Assembly (NCBI RefSeq): GCF_018143015.1
Contig: NC_054751.1
Coordinates: 19,949,292-20,013,291, forward strand
Length of the DNA stretch: 64,000 nt
Reading direction: 5' to 3'
From: Lytechinus variegatus
Lineage: Eukaryota > Echinodermata > Echinoidea > Temnopleuroida > Toxopneustidae
Numbering within the stretch: position 1 is the first letter of the stretch; the number at the start of each line of letters is the position of its first letter. Made by a program: the position numbers and the translations under genes. The notes below the pieces were generated by a model. That model had not been told where the DNA came from. It ran no database searches and was given only the letters and a program-made list of their open reading frames with translations. Of the stretch, positions 35,916 to 50,019 are shown piece after piece.

Positions 35916-38636
35916 GATTTTTAAAAGTTCCATTCCTCATGAATATCATGAACCTCCTCGAGCATATGCTTTGAGAGGACAATTGCCTTAATACCATGGG
36001 AGTTGCACATAAGGTCAAATATGACTTAAAATCAATCTCAAATACAGTGGACGAACACTACTGAGCCACCAATTAGATCATGTGTTTACAGATACAATGG
36101 CATACATTGTATAAATCCATTGAAATGTTGACAAATTATAAATTATGTTACTTATGTTAATAACAAGAACCTCAATCTCAAAAGACACTCTGGCTGAATA
36201 AATGATTAAGCACAAGAACATTTTCCAGTCAATGTGTAATTTTAAGAACAGGGTTATGAAGAAATCCCTGTTAATGGTTGTTTCATTCTTCAAGATTTCT
36301 AAAGAATTTGAATGACCTCTGTAAATGAAAATATTTCCACAGGATGGATGTATAATGAATATTTATAAATGGCTATACCATACAAAATCTAATTTTGCTC
36401 GTGCATGTATTAAGGGGAAATTGGGGAATGATGCAGTAGTCTTGAAAATAATTTTCTTCTTGTGTGTGAGTCTGTATTAGGGTGCTAGCATGTCTGTGTT
36501 TGGGGGTATATGTGTGTGTGTGTCGATAGTTTACTTGGTATAAAAGAGAATGCCCTGCTTTGGAATACTGTTTTAAGTCATATTGTTGCAAGTATTACAT
36601 TACTCCCAGATCAATCATATCAAAGAAGAATCCCAAAAATAAATTTTTCTTGTAAAAAAAAAAGGAATATTACTTCAAAGGATTACCCTAAATGAAAGAA
36701 ATACAAGTTTTGACACAACAGTTCTGGATGACATAATGCAAAGTTCTTCTAGATATTCATCCCATATCAAAATTATCTCTCACAAAGTAGATTTGTGATG
36801 GAAACAGGGGGAAACAAAAAAAAAATGCTTGAAAACTAAGCAGCTGCCTCATAGGCCACCTAGCCTTTTGGACATGAAAAAAATACAAGATTTGAAAACA
36901 CACTGCGAAATCCACTTCCACAATGCCATCATCATTTGAATTTGTCTTGGAATATATACACAATTCAAACATACATTGTCATTCGGGAGTCGACCCTCCC
37001 TTGCACGTCGATGCCATAGAATGTCTCAGTACACAGCGTCCATTTAAATACATACAAACACTGTGCATATTTTTTTTCATTATCCCATTGCTTTATAATC
37101 AAATTAATTTTCTTTCTTCATTTTATAAACAAGTACTTTAAAATGAAGTTAATCAGCAATGACATCATCGGCTATATTTCCAGCTTCTGCAGAATAACAT
37201 TCCCAGAGAGCCCCATAATTTGAAGGAAAAAAAATTGCTTTCTTATATCTAGAAATTATTCTGATTTGAAAAATATATTGAAATTACATAGCTTTGTTCA
37301 CCATTACTTGCCATTCTCCAATGCAACCATTTACACCTCAAATTTCATAAACTGCAAAGGGTGGAAAATTCAACGTCGGTGGTTAAACAAAACAACGATT
37401 GTATCAGTTCACATAATCACATCCTTCAAAATAGAAAATGTCTCAAGAAATGTAATTCTGCAAGGCTGGACATTTTCCTTCACCGTCCTCCTAATAAGCA
37501 TTAGTCATCTCAATAAATTGACATTGTTGATCATTCTCCCTTCTATTCAAGGCATTGCTTTTGATAATTTTCATACACAACAATACAGATATTAGATACA
37601 CAAGTCAACGACAGCGGTAAAAAAGTTTTAATTTCTGGTACACTACATCAGTTTATCGAAGGGCTTACAGCCTGTTTTTCCCATGTATTCTTGAGTTCAG
37701 ACAGTGTATGAATTTAAAAAATTCAGTGTCAAATAGTTCTTAAATTGTTTGAAAAAAATTCAGATGCACAAAGTGCGCATGTCATGAAAATGCTTTGAAT
37801 TCCCAGGTGCTTAAAAAAAACCAACACAGATCCAGAATGGGGGAAATGATATTCACCCCAAGACCGTTCAATCAGACATCGTTATTTTAAGTTTGTTTGG
37901 GTTTTCTGTTATTAGTTAAATTCAGACATTTTCATTTAAGCTTATTTGCTTGTGTCGAGCATATATGACAGCCATCTTTAAAAAAAATGTCATTCAATAC
38001 CAGAACTCAAGAATATCCTGGAAGATGCACAAATGATCTGTTTATAGTTGTGATTCATTTAAGCTAAAAAACTCTCATAAAGAAAGTCTCTATACAAAAA
38101 TGACTGTCGTCTTAGTAAATAAAAACCTTTATCAATATTAATAGTGTTCAAATATATCTGGTTTTAAAGTCAGTACATTTGCAAACATTGGCAATTTTCT
38201 AAATGTGAACAGTCCCAATCTCTGTCAGTGAAAGAACCAATCAGAGCACTGATAACACAGAGCTTTGTAGTTGATAATATGGCTGATTTTAATGATTGAT
38301 CCATAGATCATTGTGTGCAATCAATTGTATCAATCAACTGTGCAATTGATCTGTGAGCTTTGTGTAACAGGACAAATCACTTAAGTTGAAAGTAATTAAG
38401 AGAAAGCAATTGTATGAATCCGCAGATGGGCCAACAGATAAAAAGTGAAGAAAAAAAAATTAAATTCAAATTACAGCATTAATAGGAGTGTCCAAAAATG
38501 TTACATGTGTGTATAAAGAGCTTATTATATCTAATAAAAGAAATATGAAAGCCTATGCAACAGAATAATGGAATCTGTCAGAGAACATTAATTAGAAAGA
38601 TTATGATATGACATAAGGCAAACAAATTGGCCAATA

Positions 38637-38970
38637 TTCTAAAGTCTAGTTTAGTTTAAACCATGGTCTAAGTCAATGCCAAAATCATAGGAACCCGAAA
38701 ATATACCTTTATTTACTCTGTTTTCATCGTATATTGCTTGGACTCTTTTCCCCTTGCTTTTTCAGGTGAAGAAAACTGTGCTATCCCCGAAATAAGTGAA
38801 GAAAAAGATGCTATTTATCATTCTCAGGAAGGGTAAAGAAACATGTTAGTCTTCCCATAATGTTATCAGCCTTACAATGTCACATGCGCTCACAGTTTGG
38901 ACCTCTATCATAGATAAAGCACAACTTTAGACATAGTTTACATTAATCTTAATATCAGAATACGGATCCA
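38637..38970. repeat. Divergent MITE copy (family of 26703-27027)
   Basis: Starts AATATTCTAAAGTCTAGTTT and ends TAATATCAGAATACGGATCC, with the family interior (AAATCATAGGAACC, CGTATATTGC) much diverged. Confidence 0.6.
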
Positions 38971-39506
38971 TATGCTTGATTTTTTTAATTGCTCTAAATG
39001 AGACGAACAAATTATGCTTATCTGGCAGGTTAAGTGACAGAAAGACAACAAATGCAACATGATGGATCACAAACAGAGGATCTCATTAATAATGAATGTC
39101 ATAATTGATCCACATTCTTACACACAAAAAAAAACATGGAAAAATCCCTGTCAGACAGAGGTTACCAATAGCAATATAACTTTAGTGAGGCCCCTATCTG
39201 TCTCTCTCTTGCTAACAATCTACTGCATCTGCAAAAAAAGTATAAAAAGAAATATTGCAAAAGACTGATATAAGTGCCCACTATTCTCGGCCCCTGGCTT
39301 AGTCCAGTCCTAAACTGACTTGATAATGCTATGCAGATTCTCTACCATTGGATATCATAGTTTATATATATTCATATTAATATAATATACAAGAATGCAC
39401 TGGTAAATTGATTTTGTTTCTTTTTTTTCATTCTATCTTGTTTTTACTCGCCTCGTTTACAATATCAGTCACAAACAACACACAAAACACACTGAGAGGC
39501 TATGTG

Positions 39507-42500
39507 CTATGCCGGCCCCTCCTTTTCTTTCAAATTTAAAGATCCTAACTTGTGAAGGGTTGGCGATGCTATCGTCGTATCCTCCGTGAGACTGCTGCAA
39601 GCAAGGAGGCCCTCTATGTTTTCTAGTGAAGAGTCCGACTCCTTGTCGGAGTCGTTTAGCGTGGAGAGGATCAGATCTTGGAGAAAGAAACTGCGGTCAG
39701 CATTCTCTATCTCTGAAACCTGGAGGTCCGTTTCTGATAGGGAAGGCTCGTTTATCCTGAAATAGTAGAGAAAAAGAGAGTAAAGATGACAACTATATTC
39801 ATTGTGCATCACATTTTTAACAAACCCCTTTAGGTTCAATCAATCTTGTTTGCTGATACTTGCTGTTGTAAGTTCACCCTAATTTCCACCTAAAACTCCA
39901 CTGGAGATATTGATGAGATCTAACTATTCAACATTCAAGAGTCTGTAACATTTTGAAGATCTTAATAATTCAGATCTGATTTTAAACCATTATTGATTCC
40001 TATTTGATATTGAAAATTAAACCTACCATTAAATTAAAAAAGAAATGTAGGTCTGTAAAAAATTGACATACAAGTATCAAAGCAAGCATTAATTAAGGTC
40101 AATTTTCAAATAGAGAGTTTAAATTCATTTATTGTAGCATAAATAGACAGAGCCACAGTACAGTTATCAAGCCACATTGAGATTGAGACCTGTAGGCAAG
40201 TACCAAGAAATTAAGAATCAAACAAATGAATATATAAACCTTCCTAACTCCTAAGTATCTTGTAATGTCAAAGGTTACAGTGAAAAGGGAAGAAAAGAGG
40301 AAAGGAAGAACGAAGGTAAGACGGTCAAATAATGAATGATTGATCAAAGGACCAAATGATGAATGAACGACTGACTGACAAATACCTTGACAATAGATAC
40401 TGGGACTCTGGTTGCTGTGATGTGCTGGCTGTTAATAAACCAGTCTCCACTACCGCACTGTAAGAAGGGGCACCGTGGCTAGGGTTGCTGTTGGCCGATG
40501 CAGCTGCCCCGGTAGGTCTCCGTGGAGGAGGTACTGTCAAACTTTCTACTTGCCGTCTCCCCTGTGAGCAAAAAGATCAAGCCAGTTTTCAATCTAAATG
40601 GTAACAATGTCATAACATGAAAAATGGTATGGTCAATGTTACTGCACCTCCGAATAGTTTACTAGATCAATTGTGTAATTAATGCTGTGCCTATTATTGT
40701 TGTTGATGTTACTATTATTATCATTACTATTACCAGTATTATCATTAACATTATCTTTACTGTATATACATATATTCTATATCTTCAATACAAAACAAGT
40801 GGAATGCCTCTGGCCGTCTCACCTGCATCACGCGGTTCAATATAGCAGCAGCGCTGACTTTGAATACTACTCTAACTCGCACAAGATGTTCAGTGATACA
40901 TGGTTACTCTTATGTCCACTTTTTATGAACTAGACCAATAAACTTACAGAGATATGATGGTTATTCAACAAAAAAACCCAACATGGCCAATGTTCATTGA
41001 CCTTACATGACCTTTGACCTTGATCATGTGACCTGAAACTCGAACAGGATGTTCAGTGATACTTGATTACTCTTATGTACAAGTTTAATGAACTAGACCA
41101 ATAAACTTTCAAAGTTATGATGGTAATTCAACAGATACCCCGATTCGGCCAAAGTTCATTGACCCTAAATGACCTTTGACCTTAATCATGAGACCTGAAA
41201 CTTGCACAAAATTTTCAGTGATGCATGATTACTATTATGTCCAAGTTTCATGAATCAGATCCATAAACTTTCAAAGTTATGATGGGAATTCAACAGATAT
41301 TCCCAATTCGGCCAAAGTTCATTGACCCTAAATGACCTTTGACCTTGGTCATGTGACATGAAACTCATGCAGGATGTTCAGTAATACTTGATTAACCTTA
41401 TGGCCAAGTTTTATTAACTAGGTCCATATACTTTCTAAGTTATGACGTCATTTCAAAAACTTAACCTCAGGTTAAGATTTGATGTTGACGCCGCCGCCGC
41501 CTTGCCGTCGCCGTCGGAAAAGCGGCGCCTATAGTCTCACTTTGCTTCGCAGGTGAGACAAAAATCTTGAATTCTAATCACAGCACATTTAAAATTAAAA
41601 TGAGCTGGAGGAAAAAAAAAAACTACGTACCATACTCCTAACTTGGGCATTCTGAGATTGTTGCTGCTGTTGTTGCTGCTGCTGTTGTTGCTGTTGCTGC
41701 CTTTCTAGTTGCAGCTGCATCATCTGTAGTTGATGCAACTGTGAGGCTGTCGAAGAATGGCTGGCAAGACCACCCGCTGACCGCCTAGCCCCAGATAATT
41801 GTGATAAGAGTTCTGTTCCAATAAAAGAACCCAAAGAAAAAGAAAGTCAATCACATTGGTCATACATACAATATACAGGTAAATTTTCATCACAAGATTG
41901 AATTATTGGCAAAACTGTCCCAAAGCCATACAGATATGATTCATATAATTCAGAAAAGGCATACGATCACAAATATAATCAGAAATTAACTTGGTTTAAG
42001 CTTGATGGATGGATGGATGGACGGACGGACGGACGATAGATAATGTACAGAGAGAGAGAGAGATTATACAGTCCAACCTAACTTTTCCGGACATGTTGGG
42101 ACCAGCACTAAACCGAATAAAGGATTTGGCCAGCTATATAGGTGGTTTGAATGAAAATGAATCAAACGGCTGTGTTCGACTCACTGTACAGCTGCTGTAG
42201 GGGAAATGTAACTGCAGCTTAACACTATGCTCTCAGTGCAAAAATTATTGGCCGTTTTTTTATGGTTATGAAATCATACTGCCAAACTCTTGGAATACTT
42301 TGCCTGCTTAAAATATTGAGGAATGTATCAAGCAGGTCTTGGAAAGAAAGTGGGCAAGTCAATGGAGCTAAGTTTCAAAATTTGGTAATCACGGTTTCGC
42401 TTTAATAGGCACCCATTGTTAAACTGACTGTACGCTCAAACATGATAAATGGTGCTGTCCATAATGTGCAAGACTAGAATCAAGACAAGTGTTGTTTATT

Positions 42501-45500
42501 TCCCCTGAAATAAAAATAAAAAACATACAGAGGAAATTTTTTTTTCAGTTTTGTCTTTTCTGACTTCAAAATATAACTCAGTGTTTTTATTTAGTTTAAG
42601 GGCCGAGTTTGATTGCAAAACATCCGCTCTTTGATGACCGATACATTTGAGAGGAGCTAATACAATTTTGTGTGAACAGCTGATCCGGCCGTTCTCTTGC
42701 ACACGTATGCACAATGAATGATTGTAAGAAGGTCTCACCATACCCTGACTTAATGAAAACTTGTTCAGTCTATGTTCTTTTGGTTTTTGGGGTAGGATAT
42801 TTCTATAAAAATTTCAGGTGGTTGTATGTTAATTACATTGGATAATATATGTAATTGATATGAGTTTGTGAGGATGTGTTGATTTTAGATTGAAATCTAA
42901 TTTCCCCATGTAATCATTAGATTGAAAAAAAAATCTTTGCAAGTGTACGTCCTGATAATTGAGAGATCCGGGTAAACGGAGGTCGGATATGACAGGTCAG
43001 AATTAACATAAATATATCAATTGCTATAAATCATTTGAAAAAAAACACCCGTCACTCACCTGCTATAGGATCCATGGCTTCTCTGTTGCCAGGAGAACCT
43101 GAACTTTGACCTGCCGAGAGTGCACTGCCACCACCAAAATGCATGTTTGTCCGCCTTGGTCTGGGTCCTATACCTCTGCCTGGATGAAACATTCTTCTTA
43201 GATGCCTCACATTGCCTGCTTCATCGTAAGATACTTCAGGTCAAGGAATAGATTTCAACTTCATAGATTCAGAATAAATATCTCCTGCATATCTTCCACA
43301 CATAACCAATGTAATAGCCAAATTTCATGAGAATTTGATGAAAACTGATGAAGATGTACGAACCACAAAATTTTTTACCTAATATACGGCATATACTATG
43401 TTGTTGCCATGGCAACACAAGTTCCGACACACACAGAATATGCGTTTTGCACATCTTTACCTTAACACCAATATGTATTCCAATTTTCATGAGTATTGCT
43501 TAACTGAGGTTGTACAATGTAGTTCAATGCACAAGATTTGCAACCAACTGATTCCTATATACCCCTTCTAACTTCATTTGGCGGGTTATACATGTAATAA
43601 AACAAATTCACATATTCTCAAGCAGGCATGTTTTGATAAAAATAAATGTAAAAGGTCATCCTTGTTTCATTTCACATGATTGCTACATTCATTATCAAAC
43701 AAAGGATATAATTTCTCGTGATGATCTGTGTTCTAACGTCAGATGAGCTGCAAAATCATCAGTCACGTGATTAGGGTCACCTCCTGGCGATGCTGCACAC
43801 ACTGGACACACCTACAAATTATTAATGAACAAAAACATACAAATACATGGAGAAATACAGGGGGAAAAATGTTCATACAACAGAAGAAAACAGAAAATTT
43901 GAAATGAATAGTTACATGCTGGACATGTAGGTCAAGAGACATGTTTTATGTTGGAAAATTGGGTATATGTGGACTCACATCCTTGCACTCTCGCTCTTTT
44001 CAATCTCATCGAAAGATGCCACTAATCAATAAGCCAGTTCTATTTTCCAAGGTGGTCACAAAAAACTTAATTCCAATCAATTGTCAATTGCAAGTTGTGA
44101 CTGATAGATATCTTTCACTATAGCAATCATACTTATTTTATTCTGAGACCAGGGGCCTGTTCCACAAAGAGTTACAACCATTGTAACTTTATGAATATGT
44201 CAAACATTGTACAGTGGTAACAGGGCTCAGCAGCCAATCACAATCAAGATTTCCATTGTAATTCTTTATGAAATGTGCCCCAGAAAATATGTACCGGTAC
44301 ACGTTTTTAATAAATACTTTTAAAACCTATTAATGATTTTGAACTTAAAATTTAATTGAAGGGTGCTCTCCCAAGTGTCTTTGAATTGGCAGTCACCTCG
44401 AAATGCTTGTTCTACAGTTGATTTCTTTTGAGAATGCAGGCCTTTGATTCAATGACACGAGCAGTAGTTAGAAGGAGGTTAGTATACTCACCACTTCTGC
44501 ATTTGAGTCAGAATGTTCAGAAGTGACATGCTCTTGTAAGGTTGTTTCTGTAAACCCCATCTTCCCACAATATGGACAGGAGAAGGACTGGGCTTGGTCT
44601 AAACTCACCGCTTCACCACCATAATACAAATCTAATAAATGATGGAAAATAAAAACAAAACTCGTGAAAGAGGAGGGTTATCATGCTGAATAAAATCACA
44701 GAGGTCATAGGTACATGTAAATCAAGTGTGTAAAAACATAGACACAAATATAAACTTGCAGGAAGGAGATTTTAATAAAAACATTTAATACATGTGCATG
44801 GAAGATTTGACTTATCAATATAAACATAAAGAATACACACATCATTTAGTTTCTAAGTGCATGTTTCAAGAAAAGACTTGGTTTGAATAATTCATCACAT
44901 ACAAATGTACATGTAAAAACAGATCGATTTGTGCACGTACAGTGTACTTTAAAATTGTATGAGTCAATGTTTTCATTAGCTTCAAGTACAAATTGCAGGC
45001 TTTCATCACTGCCTGCCGTAATATGGCAATTGAAGGAAATTTATGATTGAACAAAAACTTTGGCTAATGATTATTACTGCTTGCTGGTGAATCACTGTAA
45101 ATGGGCAATCCCATGAATTGCAGGACCTTTATTTTTGCTTACCGGTATTCTCAAAATCAAGGCTATTCGTATGCAAAGGGGTTTCCAACACACCAGAAAA
45201 ATATTTGACCCCTGATGTCTTCTTACATATGGGGAAACCCTGAACCATATAAATTATTCTATACATTGCTATGGGACTCCACACAGTATTGTCCACTGGC
45301 TATGTACTTTGATAATCTGGAGGTCGTTGTGTAGAGTTACATGTAACAACTAATAATAGGAGAAAATTATTCCAAAGAAAAGTTGCCAAAAAGATGGACA
45401 AATCATAATGTATAGTGCTGGACAAAGTGAAATGTAACTACATGTTTTCCTTGCTTTAGTCCAAAGGTAGTTTATAAATTGTTATTGTTACACGTTACAT

Positions 45501-48500
45501 GACTTAAATCAAATATCCACTCCAGCAATAACATGATTATTGCAGTGTTTCGTTTGAACCCAGTTTCAGGAAACTTTAGGGGGAAAAAATACACATCTCA
45601 AATATTCATGCCCTCTTTTTTGTAACATGTACATTAATTTTTTGGTGTGAAATAGGCTTTATCAAGAGGTATCTATCAATGCTTCAAAAATAAAAAAAAT
45701 AATATCAAGCATCTCTAAGTACGTGTAGGAGCTGATCTTACACCAACAATAAATTATATAAAGTGTAACAAAATAAATCATGGACATTTATGCTTGTTGC
45801 AGAGTAGTCACTCTCGAACTAAAATCTAATTCCAACATTTGTGACTAACCCAGTATGTTCACGGTTTCTTTTTGTTTTCATGACCTTGTTCATTTCTATG
45901 TGCAGCAGTATACATTTACATACATGTATGTTTTATATGTACATCATTAAAGTGGAAATTTAGGCAAAGTTTGATGAGTTGTAGGTAAATAAACATTAAT
46001 TAAACTACTGTAACAATGTCAAATTTTAATCCTACAAGGAAACAGGAAGGGTAATTCTAAAAGTATTCCCAAGTGCCATTCCCCCCCCCCCCCCCCCCCC
46101 GGAAGATCTCCATTTGAAATAAGTTGGCTAAACATAGAGCATATAGATTCATACTGAGGAATTACAGCAGGGAGTCTAGTGTCACCAAGATGCTTCGAGA
46201 ACTAAAGTGGGATATGTACTTAAAGTATGCTATATAAGTTAGTGCTGTAGTCATCCGATAAACTATTGCCCATGCCATTTTCAATTTGATGGTTTTGGAT
46301 AAACAGAGAGATCCTGTCAGCAAGTCAACTTCAGGACTTCCGATGCTATGTCTTTACTAGTGGTGATGTTATCGTTTATCTGAAAACCTTTCGGTTTTGA
46401 CTCCCCGTAAAACGGAATTGAAAACAACAGTGATGTTACAGCACTAGTATCATAAGTAAGGCTAGGCTGACAACGTTGTAAAAGAGACACATAGACTTGT
46501 ACCCACCAAAATATCAGTCCATCTACATGTACATCTCCAAACCTAACCAGTTGTACTCTATATCAAACTGAACAAAAAGGAAACTCTGAAATAAAATGTA
46601 ATTAGATCAAATAAGGGCTGCTACCGACACTCCCTGTATATCAAGACCATCCCAGAATGGAACCTTCTCAGTGAGAATGTTAGAATCTCCAAAGACATAG
46701 GACTACCGGTATTCAGATTAAAACTAAAAAGTCTGGATATCAACAGTACACCCTTGTCCCAAAAGCACATTCATTAGCCATGTTTAGAGCTTGACCCATT
46801 AAACCCAAACATACGCAACAACCTGATGCAGGTTATTGTACGTCAAGGACACATACAGATACAGTATTTAGACTTAAGAGGAAAATAGATACAACATATT
46901 TCAACTACTACCTTGCGGAGCTGCTTCTACTAACTACTCATGTATTTTAGGTTTACTTAAAATCCAATCCTTACTGTGTGAAAAAGGGAGAATGTTCTTA
47001 GCTTACCAAAATCTGATCTAGTAAGTATACACTGCATTGGATGCTCTGCTGTATGCCTTGTAGTTGTTGCTCCGTTTTCATAGCAGGTCGAACAAAGGTC
47101 ATAGTCGTAACAAATCAGACACTTGTACCTTCTGCCTCGGAAATTACTTTTCAGACAGCAGTCACAGCTTACACCTAATCAAAAGAAAGAGGGTTATTTG
47201 ACTGACATTAGATATAATTTCCTAGTAATTATCTGTTACTATTATTTAAGATTAACAAAATAACCACCATAGAAGCAGAAATTCCTTGAAAGTAGAAGAA
47301 CCAAGTGTGAACGGTGAACCAATGAGGATGAAATACATACATAGTACATGTACATGCATGTCAGATGATACGAGTGAAGATGAATTTTCGAAGCACAATG
47401 TATGGTAGATCTTCAAAATAAGAAAAACATATAAATTAAAACATGTATTGTACAGTTGGAATGGCAACGGGAATGTTTGTGATGTTGAAAAGAATATGAA
47501 AAACAGGGATTACAACAGCATGAAAAGAGGAATGTAAATTTAAGATTAAAGAAGTTCACCTGTAGGTGATTTTGAAAAGCCAAAGTTAAAACGTCAATAC
47601 ATACAATTCTTGTTAAAAACAGGTTGGAATTCTAGTACAGTAATAACTACCTTCTCAAGATTATCTTGCATAAACAATGCACTTTTGATCATTGTTATGA
47701 TCGATTCAACACCCCTTGTACATGTAGTTCTTCATTTCAATATATTCTCATTTAAAACAATATCTTTTCGGAGTTTTGTACTTTCCTACAATGGGTGATC
47801 AGGCAGATCAGCCCTCCATCAGGTTGATCTCCAAAAACAACAGAGGGAGAAAACCAGGAAGCGAAGTCAGGATCAAGAGTGTTATGTAAATGAGGAAATT
47901 ATATTTGATTGAATCCATTTATTTCATTTCGATAAAAAGACATTTACAAGTATAACATACACGATATCACATAATATGCCAATATACAAATACATGAAAA
48001 TATGAAATGAAATAAGACAACTTAAAGAAAGGCCTTTAAGGCTTTGTGGATAAAAGTTCCCTCAATTACATGTACACTGTACTACATCTTACATTGCGTT
48101 ACAGGCATATTAGAATCTTCAATTTGTAATACCCCACCCCCATGTAAGACAAATTCATATAGAATTGCACACATTTTGGTCCAGAGGCGTCGATCCTGGG
48201 GGGGCAGGGGGGGCGATCGCCCCACCAATGAAAATATTGGGGGGGCAAACATGTCGTTTTGCCCCCCCAATAATTCCACTGATGTGTAAAAATAGAATAA
48301 GATTGTAATGTTACACAGAAATCAGCGAGCGAGATTGAGATACCAACTCGTTCTTTATTTAAAATTGTGCTCAAAATGTCCGCTTTTTAGATTGGAATAT
48401 CAAAATTTTCAGCTCGCGCTTCGCGCTCGCATCATTTATGTAGCAAAAACCCATACTTTCCATGATTAAATAGGTGAATAAAATGTCCCGTTTTCAGTTC

Positions 48501-49985
48501 TAACCTCAACAGAACTCCCGCTTCGATTTGCAATAATTTTTTGTTGGATATATATCTTGTTCTTTATCAAAAACGTCCATCAAACTGTCTTTTTTTCAGA
48601 TCGAAATATCAAAATTTTCAGCTCGCGCTTAACGCTCGCATCTATTGTTCTTTTAGATACTCGTCTTAATCATTGGTACCAAAAATGCTTCGAATATCAA
48701 GCTTTCAGGGCTTGCTCTCGGTACTCGCATTATCTGTGACGTGAGATATCAGTCAGACCGCAGGTCCCTGTGCTAATGAGCAAAAAGGCCAGATTCATCC
48801 AAATCATCTCGTGGCAGAATCCTCCTCCTTGCAAAATCTCGTGATTCGTGAGATTTTCTTTCTCTTAGAATTTACCTGATTTAACCTCAAGTAAAATGAA
48901 ATATCATTACACCATCAGATAGAGTAAATGTTACTCTTTCATGTTGGTCATTTACTTTGCATACAATATTTTGATAAATAAGTGAATTCCTGCCCTGAAA
49001 ACGTGCCTCAAAACTGAATTTTCTTCCTCTGTTTTCTTTTGCAAATTGTGCAAAACTTTTTATTTTGAGCCTCAATGATATATATATCACCGTAAAGCTG
49101 AACTTCTCTACTTTCTCACTATGCCACTCTTGATATGCGGCGCCTTTTAATCGGGTCAAGATCACACTTTTCCCACCAAGGTACAAGACGAGATTTATGA
49201 AATTTGTAGTTGCATGAAAGCCAGAGTTCTGATTGGCTGGATAAGGTTTGCACAACAACAGGCGCGGGTAATTTGAGGAGAGTACCACATGGGGAGTGTG
49301 ACCTTCTCATGAATCCATGCACTGGAACCGTTGGAATTTGCCAGTGTGTGGTCTCTTTGACCAATCAGAGTGCAGTATTCTTGTTTTCAAGCTGCTTTTT
49401 GTACTTGGCCAATGAAAAGTGTGATCTTGACCCGATTAAACCAATTGTTATTTTGAAACCTATACCATTTTAAAGCATACATATTCAGCTTTATCATGAT
49501 CTAAAAATAATTTGGGCTCAAACAAAAATAAAGAGTAAAAATTGCAGATTTTGTCAGGTGAAAATAATTATTTTGTAGCATGTTTTAGATCAAATGTTTA
49601 ACCTATATTACAAAGTCTTTGAATAAATGCAAACACATGACCTGAAAGAATGATTCTTCTTCTTTACAATGATACCAAAATCATAAAATTTGATGCGCAA
49701 TTAAAGCAGCAATGACTAAATGAAAAGAGGTGTGTTGGTCCGCATCAAGCTCATTAAATATGCAAAACCCCTATAGTCATGAATATCACTTGGATGAAAG
49801 AAGCCTTTTTCTTGGGACCTGCCGACTGACTGATATACATGTATCTATCCTCCTCATGAGTTACTACAAACAGTCCTAAACAAGTACCTTTTTCCTGTTT
49901 TCATGTCAGTATATTAAAAAATTTCAGCTCGCGCTTCGCGCTCGCATTAATTTATTGGTGAGATATGTGTCTCTATCTCATGAGT

Positions 49986-50019
<34 letters not shown>

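Larger units (their letters stand above)
34626..39506 (-). other. Probable KCMF1 3' UTR and intergenic DNA
   Basis: About 4.9 kb of AT-rich sequence downstream of the KCMF1 stop (minus strand). It contains palindromic elements near 35790-35915 and 38200-38380, a divergent MITE at 38637-38970 and a GT run near 36510. No exon is recognised on either strand. How much is 3' UTR is unknown. Confidence 0.4.

Noticed and set aside
43710-43811. GT-AG splice of KCMF1 exon 4 using the GT at 43737
   Set aside because: It drops the conserved LEHR segment and does not restore frame with exon 5; the AT-AC choice does both.
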